64,000 nucleotides of DNA from Haliclona indistincta (taxonomy: Eukaryota; Porifera; Demospongiae; Haplosclerida; Chalinidae). Each line of letters starts with the position of its first letter. The stretch's first letter is position 1. Made by a program: the position numbers and the translations under genes. Under the pieces are notes generated by a model, which was not told the DNA's origin, did not search any database, and was given only the letters and a program-made list of their open reading frames with translations. Of this stretch, positions 1 through 13,600 are shown one piece after another. The stretch covers positions 14,639,820 through 14,703,819 of the forward strand of contig OZ024783.1 in the NCBI GenBank assembly GCA_964017065.1, in the 5' to 3' direction.

Positions 1-73
1 TCGAATCACGCCGCTAGGAGTGATCCTCTCGCCGAATACTGATTGCTAAATTCACTGACGTCGGGCGAACAAA

Positions 74-3000
74 ATGGCCGACGAACTAGCGCAGCTGATA
101 CGAACTAGACGCGGTCACAGATCCTCTACTACGAAGACCGTAACAAAGGTGAATGATTTGATATCAGCCAGATCGATCGACGAGACAAAGTTGTTGCACA
201 ACAAGCGGATGCTGGAAGAAAAACTCGACCAACTCAAAGCTCTGGATAACGACATCGTGAAGCTGCTGGCGAGGGCGACCTCGAGGCAGAGATACAGCAG
301 GCGGACGACTACAAGAGTGAAATATTTGCAGCAATTGTGAAGATTGAAAGAGCCTTAAAACCACCCAGTGCTACACCTCCCATCGAAGACCCTGCATCAG
401 CACCAACACCAGGAATGGCCAGAGTACAAGTCACTAACGTAAAATTACCCAAGCTGTCCATCAAACCGTTTGGCGGAGAGATTACACAGTGGATTTCCTT
501 CTGGGACTCATTCAAGTCTTCGATACACGACAACACTACACTCTCGGAAATTGACAAGTTCAATTATCTACGGTCCTTCCTAGAGCGCTCTGCCAGAGAA
601 GCAATTGCCGGACTCACGTTGACAGGTCCTAACTACAATGAAGCTGTATCAATTTTGGAGAAGCGTTTCGGGAACAAGCAGCAGATTATCAGCAGACACA
701 TGGAGCTGTTACTGAACCTGGAACCCGTCACAGCGTCATACCAGCTGAGAAACCTCAGACGACTCTATGACAGTGTCGAGACACATGTGCGAAGCCTGAG
801 GAGCTTAGGAGTTGATTCAGCAACCTACGGCACTCTACTATCACCTGTCCTACTGAGCAAGCTTCCACAAGAATTGAGATTGATAGTGAGCCGACAGGCA
901 AGCAATGTTGACTTAGATAAATTGTTAGAAGAGATGGAGAAGGAGATTGACGCACGCGAGAGGGCCCAAGCTACCCAAATACCTTCTCATCAACCCGTAA
1001 GAAAACCTCGAGAGCCACCACACTCACAAGTTTTGTTCTCTGGGAACTCTTCTACTTCCTGTTGCTACTGTCGGAAACCACACTTGTCGGAAGCGTGTAC
1101 CACAATCCAAGGGCTAGAAGACAGAAAACTAGCATTGCGAAAGTCCGGACTATGCTTTGTATGCCTAAGAAGAGGTCACATTAGCCGAAACTGCCGCTCA
1201 AAGTTGGGTTGCAGTCATTGCGGTGGAAGACACCATGTCAGTGTATGCACACGAGATACCCTAGCAGAACCACCAGGTAAAGTTCCTGACATCGAGAATA
1301 GACCTTCTTCCGGTTCCAAGACAGGCACAACAACGCACACTGCTCTCAACCCCGACGCTACACCTTTCTCTTCACACTCAACCCTCTATGTCGGCTCTAG
1401 CAGGAGCACACTGCTACAGACAGCCCAAGTGATTCTCTACAACCCGGACAACAAAAAATCTATGCTGAGAGTGCGAGCAGTACTGGATACCGGAAGCCAG
1501 AGATCTTACGCTAGTGATGCAGTCAAAGAAGCCCTCAGTCTGAAGCCAAAGGAAAAACAGCAGCTTTCAATTGCAGCGTTTGGCACCACCATCAAGGAAC
1601 CTCGAGAGTATGGTGTCATACAAGTTGGACTGAGACTTAAAAACAGCGAAACCCAGGAGCTTCCGTTGATAACGGTGCCATCCATATGTGAACCACTAAC
1701 TGCCCAGTCGATCTCCTCATGCCTTGAAACCTTCAAACACCTTGAGCGACTAGACTTAGCAGACTACTCCAACGGTCAGGAATCCTTGCAGGTTGACGTC
1801 CTCATAGGAGCCGATTACTACTGGAGACTCGTCACGGGACGTACGGAGCGATGCGAAGGTGGATTGGTTGCAGTAGAAACTCGACTCGGCTGGGTACTCT
1901 CAGGTCCAGTGCCCAGGGAAAAACGACACAAGACAACCTCAAGTCTTCTAGCAACTCACACTCTACACGTTAGTACAACCATACATGAGACACAGACACT
2001 CAATGACACATTGCAATCATTTTGGGAGCTAGAGTCATTGGGAACAAAACAACCAGAGCCGTGTCTATTAACAGAGTTTGAGAATACCATCACTCGCAAG
2101 AATGGTCGCTATCAAGTCACACTGCCATGGAAGAAAGATCATCCACCTCTACCAGACAACTTCCAGCTTGCACGTGGGCGTCTGCATGGACTACATCACC
2201 GCCTTCGACAAAGACCATCACTCTTGAAAGAATACGATGCAATCATCCAGGATCAGATCAAACAGGGAGTTGTGGAAGTCGTCACACAACCACCACCACC
2301 TGATCGCACTGTGCACTATCTACCACACCATGCAGTAGTGAGACAAGACAAAGCCACTACGAAGGTGCGAATCGTCTACGATGCTTCAGCGAAGTCGAAC
2401 GGCCCCTCACTAAATGATTGCTTGTACACTGGACCCAAATTCGATCAGAAGATCATGGACATTCTACTGAGAGTCAGAACGTCAAGGATTGCTCTGACAG
2501 CTGATATTGAACGAGCATTCCTGCAAATTGGCATAGACGAACGAGACCAAGACTCTCTTAGATTCCTCTGGTATGATGACGTGACTAAACCCGAACCGAA
2601 GATTCAGACACTGAAGTTCACTAGAGTCGTTTTTGGTCTATCGTCAAGTCCCTTCCTCTTAAACGCAACTGTCCGACACAATCTCAACAAGTACACGTCT
2701 ACTCATCCTGATCTGGTAAAAAGGATCTCTGAGTCAATGTACGTCGATGACATTGTGAGTGGAGCTGACACCATGGACGATGCCGTTAAAATGTTTCGAG
2801 AGTCCAAGGCCTTATTGAAAGAAGGAGGCTTCAACCTACGTAAGTTCAACACCAACTCTGCAGAACTTCGTGAACTCATTCTCAAAGAAGAGAATTGTGT
2901 CCATCCTTCCCCAACGTCAAAATCCCACACAGATGAGTCGTATACCAAGACCATGCTAGGTGGTTCTTCAACTGCCGTCCCTGGAGAGCAGAAGACACTA

Positions 3001-4194
3001 GGAGTCAAGTGGTGCTTAGAAACAGACGATTTAATCCTAGATGTCATTGAAATTGGACAACAAGCCAAGCGTCTCTCACCCACAAAGAGGCACATCGTTA
3101 GTCTTGTCGGAAGAATCTTCGACCCATTGGGATTTTTATCTCCTGTCGTGGTTCGACTGAAGTTATTTTTTCGAGAGCTGTGTGAAGCAAAGTTGGAATG
3201 GGACGAACCCCTCACAAGTAGCTTGTTGGCCAAGTGGGAGTCAATTGTCGACGATCTACAACCTGATCATCGTATTCACATCTCAAGGTACTTGCTGGAT
3301 GATGTATCCCTGACAGTAGATTCCTTCTCTCTGACTGGATTTTGCGATGCTTCAGAGAAGGCCCACGCTGCCGTAGTCTATATACGGGCAAAGACACAGA
3401 AAGGTTTCCACGTAAGATTCCTAACTTCAAAGACAAGAGTCAACCCGTTGCAGCCACAGACCATACCTCGTCTTGAACTCATGTCCGCTCTCCTGTTGAC
3501 AAGGCTATTAGTCAGTGTGAAGAATGCGTTAGAGTCGAGATTGTTGCTTTCCGAGACAATTTGTTATACCGACTCCAAGGTAGCCCTACACTGGATCAAG
3601 GGAGCAGATAAAGAGTGGAAACAGTTCGTACAAAACCGAACAATTGAGATCAAGACACTGCTTCCTGATGCTAGCTGGAACCATTGCCCTGGAAAAGACA
3701 ACCCGGCTGACCTGCCATCTAGAGGAGTGCCCTTCAAGCAGTTAATATCAAGTGATCTATGGAAGAAAGGTCCAGAATGGTTGACCACTGAAAGGACAGA
3801 GGATGAAGCGAAAGCAGAAACCATGCCAGAAGGATGCATCCCAGAGTTGAAGGCCAAGATTGGAAAACCCCTCCATAACTTAGTGGTGGTTGAGGTAACA
3901 ACAACAATTGGTCAGCTAATTACATGTGAGAGCTACAGCTCAGCAGGTCGACTCTTTCGAGTGACAGCATATGTGCTACTGGCAGTTAAGAAGTTCAAAG
4001 GGAAATATAAAGAATTAAAGACACTCACAGCGCCCCTCCTGAAGGAAGCAGAAATCCTCTGGATAAAGGATGTTCAGATTGACCTCATAAAACAGCCACA
4101 ATTTAATGGATGGAAGAAGCAACTAAATCTCTTCGTGGACCCTCAAGGAATTTGGAGATGTGGTGGACGACTGTCTAATGCAGAGGTGCCATAA
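74..4194 (+). pseudogene. BEL/Pao gag-protease-RT-RNase H, one frameshift
   Basis: Opens at ATG 74 and shifts by one base near 265-275; the downstream frame then runs open to a stop at 4192-4194. In the long frame (numbered from 337) there is a DUF1759-like gag region (about residues 45-200), cysteine clusters near 240-300 (including CFVCLRRGHISRNC), an aspartic protease with LDTGSQ near residue 385, the reverse transcriptase with catalytic YVDD near 805, and an RNase H-like region containing FCDAS near 1000. The stop at 4192 falls in frame between RNase H and integrase, so integrase is separated by a nonsense change rather than by design. As it stands a full polyprotein cannot be made. Assignment to BEL/Pao is firm. 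Confidence 0.88.
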
Positions 4195-5391
4195 ACAACC
4201 AGACACCCAATCATCCTACCAAGAGATCACCTCCTTGTAAAGATGTTAGTGCTCAGAGCACACGCAAGAGTATACCATGACGGCGTAAGTGAGACCCTCA
4301 ATGAAGTTCGAGCAAGCTACTGGATTGTCAAGGGAAGATCGTTGGTAAAACGTATCCTTCGCAAGTGTGTGACATGCAGAAGACTCGAAGGAAAAGCCTA
4401 CCCAAGTCCACCGCCACCTCCACTCCCAGAGTTCCGTGTGAAAGTGGATTCTCCATTCAGCGCCACTGGAGTTGATTTCGCTGGACCGATGTATGCAAAA
4501 GGACCCAGCAGCAGTAAGAGTACAAAGGTTTGGATTTGTCTATACACTTGTTGTATCACTCGGGCAGTACACCTGGATCTCGTGCAGGACATGACTGCTC
4601 CCTCCTTCATCCGAAGCTTGAAGAGATTCGCCTCCAGACGCGGTCTACCCAGAATGTTTATTTCAGACAACGGGAAGACGTTTAAGAAAGCAGCAAAGAT
4701 CATCAGAGCCGTTGTGAAGTCTCGTGAAGTTCAAGACCACCTGTCTGGATTGGGCGTTAAATGGAACTTCAATGTTGAGAAGGCCCCTTGGTGGGGGGGC
4801 ATATTTGAGTGCATGGTCCGCTCAACCAAGAGATGCTTGAAGAAGTCAATTGGTCGAGCCAAGCTCACGTATGATGAACTGATTACCTCTCTGACTGAAA
4901 TTGAAGCAGTGATCAACTCCCGACCTCTCACCTACATTTCTCCGGATGATCTGCAGGAACCACTCACCCCGTCGCACCTACTGACTGGGAGAAGAATTCT
5001 GAGTCTACCAGATGGCTATGGTTGCGGAGATGACCTAGAAGATGAAGATTTTGACCCATCCCGTGACAATCTGACCAAGAGAATGAGACACTTGAACGTG
5101 GTCCTTAATCACTTCTGGAAACGGTGGAAGTCAGATTATCTGCTGAGTCTAAGAGAGACACACCGTCAGCACTCTACAAACAGCAATGCACCTGAAATCA
5201 AGACAGGTGACATTGTTATTCTACAAGAGGACAAACCCCGTGCACTGTGGAGACTAGCCAGAGTGAAAGAACTGATAACCGGACGTGACGGAAAAGTAAG
5301 AGCAGCTATTCTGACAGTACCGTCAAAGGATGGAGAGACGATCACACTACAAAGGCCAGTACAAGTACTATATCCTTTAGAAACAGCATGA
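4195..5391 (+). pseudogene. BEL/Pao integrase and C-terminal domain
   Basis: Same frame as the upstream polyprotein, cut off by the stop at 4192-4194; the first internal ATG is at 4243. It shows the His/Cys zinc-binding region (H-H then CVTC near 4370), an integrase core with the acidic triad in GVDF, SDNG and GIFE contexts, and a C-terminal DUF5641-like region rich in aromatic and basic residues (FWKRWKSDYLLSLR). It ends at 5391, about 90 bases before the G-rich tract and LTR start. Apart from the upstream stop it is fully open. Confidence 0.85.
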
Positions 5392-5490
5392 ACTTGAGAC
5401 ATTATTTATCCACTCTTCTGACATTATTTATCACTTGTATACTCATTAATTTTGTCTCTAGTTAGCCACGTTGGCTAACGGGGGCGAGGA

Positions 5491-5617
5491 TGTCATGGAC
5501 AGTTATTTATTATTGTGTCACGTGATGAATTATTATGAATATGATTATAGAGCACATGTTCAGAAAAGAATATTGAGTAACAAACTGAATTCCATAGTCG
5601 ACTCTCGATCTCTTACA
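5491..5617 (+). repeat. Candidate 3' LTR of the BEL/Pao element, short
   Basis: Begins TGTCA after a purine-rich tract and ends TTACA, i.e. TG...CA ends, where homology to the paralogous intron (19960 onward) resumes. At about 127 bp it is short for the family, so it may be internally deleted. The matching 5' LTR is outside the window and cannot be compared. Confidence 0.5.
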
Positions 5618-6560
5618 AAACTATAAAAAATCATCTTTTAGAAAGAAATACACGCAGGAGCTGCATGCAGAATAGAATTCAGCTTATGCATTGAGTACAT
5701 GTGTATTTTGATTCATAATCATTCTCTTTCACTGTTTTTGTTCAACCTGTATGGTATTAAAGAATGCTCCTGCCAATGTTCCAAAAATGATAGTGGGCAA
5801 CAAGTGTGATCTTGATGATAGACGAGTTATCAGCACTGAGAGAGGTCAATTGGTGAGTACTAGTGAACTCTATGCTAGTGCATGCTAACCATAGCTCCTG
5901 AGTGCTAGTAAGATAGTGCATCAACTGTTACAGTACAAGGCGTGCGGACTTGTAGTTGCTGTGCAGACACCATGCTGCATTTCCAAAATTTACAAGTGAA
6001 CTGCAAATTAGCTATCAATGTGAACCTTAAAGTAAGGAAAATTAAATATCTATAAAAATTAATGATTTAGCTAATCATAGTGGTAGTTGTTTCAGATGAG
6101 AGGGTTACAGACTATTTTGGTACTGTCATGCAGATAATTATAGGTAGTGTCCTTGCACTTATGAGAAAAATCTAGCCAGAGCAGGTGGTATACAACCTAC
6201 TCACTATAATAGTTTTTGTTTTACTTGTTTTGTCATCCATAGTTGGCTGATGAGTATCAAGCAATGTTCATGGAGACAAGTGCCAAATCTGGAAATAACG
6301 TAGAGTCGGTAAGTGATCATTAAGTATACAACGACATAACTCAATAGTTGTGCAAACAGTAAATTCAGAATGTACAATGTATAGCTTAAAATTCTCATTT
6401 TTAGATTTGGTTGAACAAAAATTAGTACATCAACTGATTAAACTTTTTAGTGCTTGCAAGTCCGGCTTGAATTGTTACTCTGTATTGTGTTCGCTACATT
6501 ACCTGAATATAATTAATGTTTCATCAATACAACTTGCTGGGTAAAATGTGATATTCGAGA
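5617..6560 (+). repeat. Segmental duplicate of 19960-21250 (Rab exons plus introns)
   Basis: Exonic and intronic sequence around the Rab exons at 5763 and 6243 matches the block at 19960-21250, including non-coding stretches. It is therefore a DNA-level duplication, not a retrocopy. The two blocks differ by small indels. Confidence 0.7.
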
Positions 6561-9500
6561 TATTTAATTTGCTCGCCAGTTAATTATTTGCTCGCCAGCT
6601 AGTTATTGCCGATAGCTATACTTAAAGAAAAAAAAATATTTCTAACGAAATCAAAACGATGTAGGGATGAATGAAATCTGCTACTGGTCCACAATGTAAA
6701 CCAACAAGGAACTAGCATGGAATGGTAACACGATTGACTTGCTAACAGACCATAGATCCCTACATCAGTGGCTGCTGTGGCAGACTATAGCTAATTCAGG
6801 TAGTCGCTGTTGACTACACCAAAGTGCATTAAATTGAATTCAACTTGACTGAGACAAAATATTGATCTTATGTACAGCCACTGATGTAGGGATCTATGGT
6901 CTGTTAGCAAGTCAATCGTGTTACCATTCCATGCTAGTTCCCTGTTGGTTTACATTGTGGACCAGTAGCAGACTTCATTCATCCCTACATCGTTTTGATT
7001 TTGTTAGAAATATTTTTATTTTTTTGTTTGTGTACTTTTTTGAGTTTCAAATTTTTGGTGCAGTTCGAATTCGGCAAGATCATGTATTTCTTTGTTTACA
7101 CCATTAGTTTGGTTTGCTGTTGTGGATAATTTCTTTGTGTGACCTTTTTAACTTGCAGTTCAAAATTTATTATTCCTAAATACTGAAGCTAGCTCATGCA
7201 TTCTGCAAAGCATTCGAGCCCCGCCCACTCCAGTTTACAAAATTCTGTATGGCTGTGATACTATCTGGCGAGCAGCAGAACGATGATACTACACGAGCTT
7301 ACTTTGTGAGTTGTTCTTCAAAGACTCTAGACACCAATATGCACTCGTTACGGCAATACTCTACTTCTAGACTTTGTGTGGTTGGTCACGTGCGTATTGC
7401 GTAATCACAATAATGGCGTCTAATACTTAGCTGACAACTGTTCGTGATCGTGAACTCGTCAAATTCATATCGATGTTTCGCTAAAAACTAAGTTCAAAAG
7501 GCACCTGCCAGAAGAATTTCACGACTGTTCGTGGGTGCTTTGGTCTCGCCACTGCTCGCGTAAAGGCGCTAGGCGAGTTGAAGAAAGAAGAAAAGTAAGA
7601 AGAAAACGAAGATGACGAAAAACGATTTTTACCTTTTCTGGGTTCGTCACTTTAGTGGCCATTTTAAGCAATCTCCTTGCTGCTATAAGATGGGGCAACG
7701 CCAGATAGCAGATCTAAGTGTCTTTGGACGTATATAATTCATCACCGGGCGAAGTATCAGCGTTTGAACGCTAATACATTGTATGTAACCGCCATCTTGT
7801 TTTTTCATTCATCCCTACATACATGACCACACATACATGATTTTTTCTCACCAAACAACAAGCACACTTCAGAAATTCTACCTATTAGGGACTAAGTATT
7901 AGGGACACTTCAGAAATTCTACCTATTAGGGACTAAGTATTAGGGACACTTCAGAAATTCTACCTATTAGGGAGGCACTACTGTGCCAGTGCCTCCCTAA
8001 TAGGTAGAATTTCTAAAGTGTGCTTGTTGTTTGGTGAGAAAAAATCATCTTATATATTTCTTTTCAATGGAAATCACACTGAGTGAAAATCAACCCATTG
8101 ACACTATGAAAGCTGACTATTGTGCACTTGGTTTGACCATGCAGAGCCATGTGACCAGCCCAACCCGCTCACACATTTGGCATGCAGGCTGCAAGCAGCA
8201 TGCCAATACGGTTAATGTAATGCTTATGCAAAACTATATGTTATATGCCTCTTTGGATGAACCACAGGGCATATAACATAAAAATGAGCCATGAGTTCTT
8301 CAGTTTTAAAAATCAATGTGCGTAAGCTATACCATATAGCCGGTTATTTCCGACGGTCAAATATTTTGTTAAAATAATATTTTAGATTGGATCTAATTTT
8401 CGATACGCACTCGTCATTCGAAAATAAAATCCTGGCTAAAATTTATTGCCCGTCATCTGAACTCAATGGCATCAAAATGTTGGAGAGCTGTGTAGTCGTT
8501 AACCACGCCAGCCACATTTTATGATTGTTAAATGGAACCACAGAGTAGAAGTATAGATGGTAGAAGAGAAGTTGCTGTACCGCAGTGTCCGCCTTTCGCT
8601 TATCGTGTGAGTAGTCTCTCGCTGCGTGCACTCAGCAGCAGTGTGCATGGTCCATAGACATTTCTCAGTCTAACAGAGGTACTTGGCGTTTTTACTGCTA
8701 TCACGGCACCAAGCTACGCTGCTACCGTCAGATTCTGGTAAGAAGCCTTGATCTGTTCGCATGTGCTTGCACGAGAAAATTTTCGGCCTTCAAAATTTTT
8801 GGTATGGTTCAAATTTTCGTGGATTTAATTTTCGAACTGCAGTCTGTGATCGAAAATAAAATCCCGTCGAAAATAACCGGCTATACGGTATATAAAACTA
8901 GCAATGCATGTATAACTCGATATTAATTTTGAACACAATTACAGTGCTTGCAGCCTAAAGAGGGCACTCATCTGATCTTTTTATTTAGTCCACAAAACTT
9001 TCTACATCGCTATTTCTATTGCGTTAATACAGATTGCAACTTTGAGCATGAGAAAATGCAAGACACACGATGCTCTACAGCTCTCTCCCATTGAAGCTAA
9101 TACAATAGCGCCATGTTTGTGACATCACTATAATTTGTACGACGTCACGATGAACCACACCTACGACACAGCAGCCACAGTCTAGCGCCACAACGAGGTT
9201 TGGTGGTTATTATTTCCTCGAGCTTAGCTAGTATCTATGCTGCAAAAGTACGCTTAAGAACGGGCAAAGCGCAAAACACAGATTTTGATCGGCGCCATTC
9301 TTGCCGCTCGACGATTAGTGGTGCAGCGCACGCAGAAATGCGTAGTCGATAAACACTCATAATTAGATGAATATCATTATAACACGGCAGAGAGTCGAAG
9401 TCACAGCTAAAAGGTGGTGTTCTCGACGACCGCGTTTGCGCATGGATGGACGTATCACGCTAGACAAGTTTAAAAACTAGTGGAAACTACAACTATTCGG

Positions 9501-10671
9501 CTATCCATATATCAAGTGGTTTTTCTTAACTCGCTAAGCTGTTGAATTCTAAGCTTAAAGCTTTTTTCACTCAAAAACACTAAAATTTCTGTCGTTTTTG
9601 GCTTCCTACATTAGCATGGATCAAAGATAAGCCTCCAAACTTTGTGAGATGAACAAAGACCTACCTTATAATCAAACAGTAAATGGTTTTTGCTTAACTC
9701 AAACAACACTAAAATGCTGGCTGAAAGGTCATTTGCAATTGGAAGGTGTCAACTTGTATCACTTAAACGTTATTATTTTCAGAACCACATAAAATTACTA
9801 TTTCTAATTTTGACTAACATAGACAGAGATGATCATTCTACACTTACACCAACTTTGGAAGCAATAGATAATTTTTTTACAACAAAATATGTACTGAGTG
9901 GTTAAAATCAGCTGAGTGCCCTCTTTAGGCTACAAGCACTGTATATGTGAAGACTTTTTACGAAGCTTTATTCTCAAGTTATGGCGTGATTTGCTTACCT
10001 CGCAATCGATGGCCATTGCTAGTGATTTAAAATTCTTCGAAGGCAGAACTATCCACATGCAGTTGACTGCCTAGAAGCTGATAGGTTAGAATAATTATAG
10101 CAATGCTGGTTATGCTGGAAGCTATCTCACTTAATTGTTTGCTGTGCTGAACATAGTAGTTGAATTTGCTGGCTTGTATATAAATTGTTGTACAGAAATC
10201 ATAGTAGCTGCAGTGTCTTCATGTGTATGGAATTTCACTGAAGCATCTACAATTTATCATAGTTCAGCATACTTGCAAATATAAACTGTCCGAGAAGCTT
10301 GTACGCTCACAGGCAGGCAGGCTTTTATGCATGCTGCTACACGTTGCTCACATGAGCTGCATGTTCCAAGCACCGTATTAATAACAAATTAAATTCATCA
10401 TAATAATTATAGTTCCGAGGTCCACAGCTTCAGTACGGCTGTAAAGTACATGCTTGGCTAGATGCATGGTTGTCATACAGTGAATTTCTGAATTACATCA
10501 TAAAACAGAAAGACTATGCATGATATCAAGAAAGTATGAAAATTTTCTAATGCAGTACAAATAATTTTTTATCATTTTTCATTTATAAATAATAATTATC
10601 GATTACTACTATTTTTCTTAAAGGCATTTGTCAGTTTTGCTCGTGAAATCAAAAACAGAAACAGTGAAATT
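5763..10671 (+). CDS. Rab8/10-like GTPase, C-terminal exons (unit A)
   Basis: Three phase-0 exons (90, 66 and 48 bases). The first encodes the NKCD guanine-specificity motif followed by an acidic-basic stretch. The second encodes FMETSAKSG (G5). The third encodes AFVSFAREI, the last helix of the G domain. The order and exon borders match the other Rab-like copies in this window. No C-terminal cysteine pair is encoded before the splice donor or before the nearest stop, so the usual Rab prenylation site is absent. The intron between the second and third exons is 4.3 kb because of inserted mobile DNA. Confidence 0.75.
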
Positions 10672-13600
10672 GTGAGTTATACCATTTAAATTAGTTTAAA
10701 GTATTGTTGGGGTGCTAAATGAAAGATAATGCATGAGATCCAATCCGGAGTGCTTTATCATTCTTACAATCATACTTTAAGGTGGCGGTATCCCGTTTGC
10801 TCATTATTTTAACTACAAAATATATACAAACACTTCGTCAAGATGAAACGTGCTACAACGGTGTAAAGATCAATATTTGAGACGCCAAAGACCAAAAGCT
10901 GCTAACCTCAGCTTGGTGGTAGCAACTAGACATGTATCATGAATTTTTTGAGTTTCTGCGTCAACTTTTGTCCCAGCCGTAGCATAAAGACAAACATATA
11001 GCACGGAGAAATGAGCTAGGTGTGAAGCCAAAAATCCTTGGCAATCTCGCGTCTTCTTGATCGCTCCCCCTCATTATATTGTCTTCATAAAAATTAAATA
11101 TTGAATACTAATTGACTGCAACATGAAATTAACTATGCACGATCGCTACTTGGAGACTAGAGTTCACTTGAAAGAAAGCCTAGAATATACTAAAACGCCT
11201 TGCAAGCAGATTAGAAGCAGTAACTAAAACAGCTTTTAATGTATTTATCAACCAAAATCATAATTATTTTATGCATAAAAGTATTGGTTAGTAGCGGTAC
11301 CGGGTCTGGCACCCCTGAGGTATGTGAGGGTTACATGTGTTTGCCATGTGTGTGTCATTAAGAACACAGTTGTCACCACAAAATAATTTGGTTGTACAAT
11401 TTCTGTACTTTGTAAGACACCTACAAAGTCAGAGAAGCAGTCCATTATCATCGGCGCCTATAGAAGAGTAGGGTGTGAATCGCCCACACTTTAATAGTAA
11501 TTTTTGCCAACTGTTTTTTTATTGTGTGCCTTAATCCCTTCTATGTGTGTGTGCCTTAATGCCTTCTTTATGTCCATGACCAGAAGGCCGTATGGCCATC
11601 ATACACAAATGTTGCACGGCTATATATGTCTCACAATAATATTATGTCACATAATTTAAAATTGACTGTTTGCATTGGGCTAGTATAGTTTGGCCATAAT
11701 ATTATTTGAGCACACAAAGCAGTGTTCTCTCCAGGATTGAACATTCAAGTGGTGCTGGGACATACATTAGCCAAACTTTAGCACTTTTGGAATGTGTACA
11801 GTCTGTAACTATAGGACTTTAAGCACAAAATAACCCCAAAATAGAGCATAATCTTGAGAATTCAGGTGGTACATTACCATAATCAAGTGGTACAGCGCCG
11901 TTCAAAAACAGCCTAGTATAATGAGAACACTGACGCAAAGACAAGTTATTGTCGAAAATGGACAATTGAGTGATTCTAGGCTATGCATGATTCATGCTTT
12001 TGGAGTCACATCAGGATAGTAGAGCTAACACGTCTTGTTTTTCTTTGTTCAGTCCAGTTTATGATAAAACTCTGGGATGCCCAGGTAGCCAATCTGAATG
12101 CTAGCATGTGTGTACATGCTAGCACAACATTCACTCGAGAGTACATGGTGTAATAGCTTGTCAAATAATCAGAAACTTCTGAAGTTTCGGTTACAACTAC
12201 AACCTGATAGTTCTATTCTGTGCAACTTGTCGCGGACAAATTTAGATGACTAGATGTTTTGAACATATAACCTGTCGTGTGACAAACTCGCCTCGTGTAT
12301 CAACATAATGATTATACATAAGCTTGGGACAAATTATGTCATGTGACAAAAGTCGCCTCATGTATGGTGGCTTTTAACCCTTTTACCCTCTACTGACACA
12401 TACCGTATAGCGGGAAATTTTCGCGGGAGAAAATTTTCGCGAACGCGCGAGATAGAGCATTTCGCGAATAATATTTTCGCGAATCAGCGCTATTGCCCTA
12501 TCTGTGTCAACGAAAAACAAGACATTCGCGGATAATATTTTCGCGAATAGCCAGCAATTCGCGAAATTCGCGAAAATTTTCTCCCGCGAAAATTTCTCGC
12601 TATACGGTATGTTATAATTAGCTCCACCTACTTTAGAAGTCATAAAGATTGTGAAAAATGCTTTTGAAACGTCAAACTAAGTCTGTTTGCAAATGACGAC
12701 TTTACCTGAAAAACCACACTGTTTTTCGGTACACCCTTCCCACTAGGGCTGAAACGAATACCACTTTTTTGTATTCACATGTCAAACGAACGAATAGTCG
12801 AATAGTATGGTGGAGATATGTATTTTCAGCATGATAATGGTATGTGCACTGCATAGCCCATTTCAAGTCCTGGTAACTAAGTATGTTCTATCAATTAAGT
12901 GCATTCCAACTCCAAGTGGTAGATAAAATATGCATGTTCAAACCAACATGGTTGCAAACGAACAGTCGAATAGTAAAAATTGTGTTCGAATATTGTAAAA
13001 CAAACGAATATTCGAATATCTGTGGTATTTGTTTCAGCCCTACTTCCCACTAAAATGTACGGCATGGGAGAATTTTAAAGAGGGATGTTTTCCCGTTAAC
13101 CTGGGGCTTGAAGGGGCAGAGCCCCTCACCGGGTTTTGTATCAGTGAATAGGGTGAAATGAAAACCAAAATAAGCTGAATGATGACAATTTTGTAACACT
13201 TAAGTGGCTTCAGTTCAGAAGTGGGAGTGGCCAACTTGGAGTGTAGTACATGCAGTCATAAATTTTCACATGCCAGGATAAAATATTGCTAGTTTGGAAC
13301 AGTTAGTGTACTTCATGTTGTAAGTTAAACTGCCAATTTAGAGCAAGTCAAATTTTCGACAAAATAATTCAGTAACTTAAGGGTTAAGACAAGTGGGAGA
13401 TAAATGCTGACTTGCCAATACCTATATTTATTGCAGTATGTCCAAGTAGTGCAGAGAGCAATGAGAGATGGTATTACAAGAGTCTTTATTATCAAAGTTC
13501 TCATCATTGGTGCACCTGGATCGGGCAAAACCAGCTTACGTTACCTTCTGCTTGGCTTGCCACCACCTGCCACTAGGACCAGTACTCCTTTGGCAACCCG

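Larger units (their letters stand above)
1..5617 (+). mobile_element. BEL/Pao LTR retrotransposon, 5' end outside window
   Basis: The domain order is the BEL/Pao one: gag, CCHC-type knuckles, aspartic protease, reverse transcriptase, RNase H, integrase. It lies sense to the Rab-like gene, inside its intron upstream of the exon at 5763. The upstream LTR is not visible. After the last codon a G-rich tract at 5480-5490 is followed by TGTCATGG at 5491, taken as the start of the 3' LTR. The right boundary near 5617 is set by comparison with the paralogous intron at about 19960, where the matching unoccupied sequence resumes. The coding region has only one frameshift and one in-frame stop, so the insertion looks recent. 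Confidence 0.88.

Noticed and set aside
12383..12643. 86-codon minus-strand ORF
   Set aside because: Lies across the CGCGAA palindromic MITE; composition reflects the repeat.
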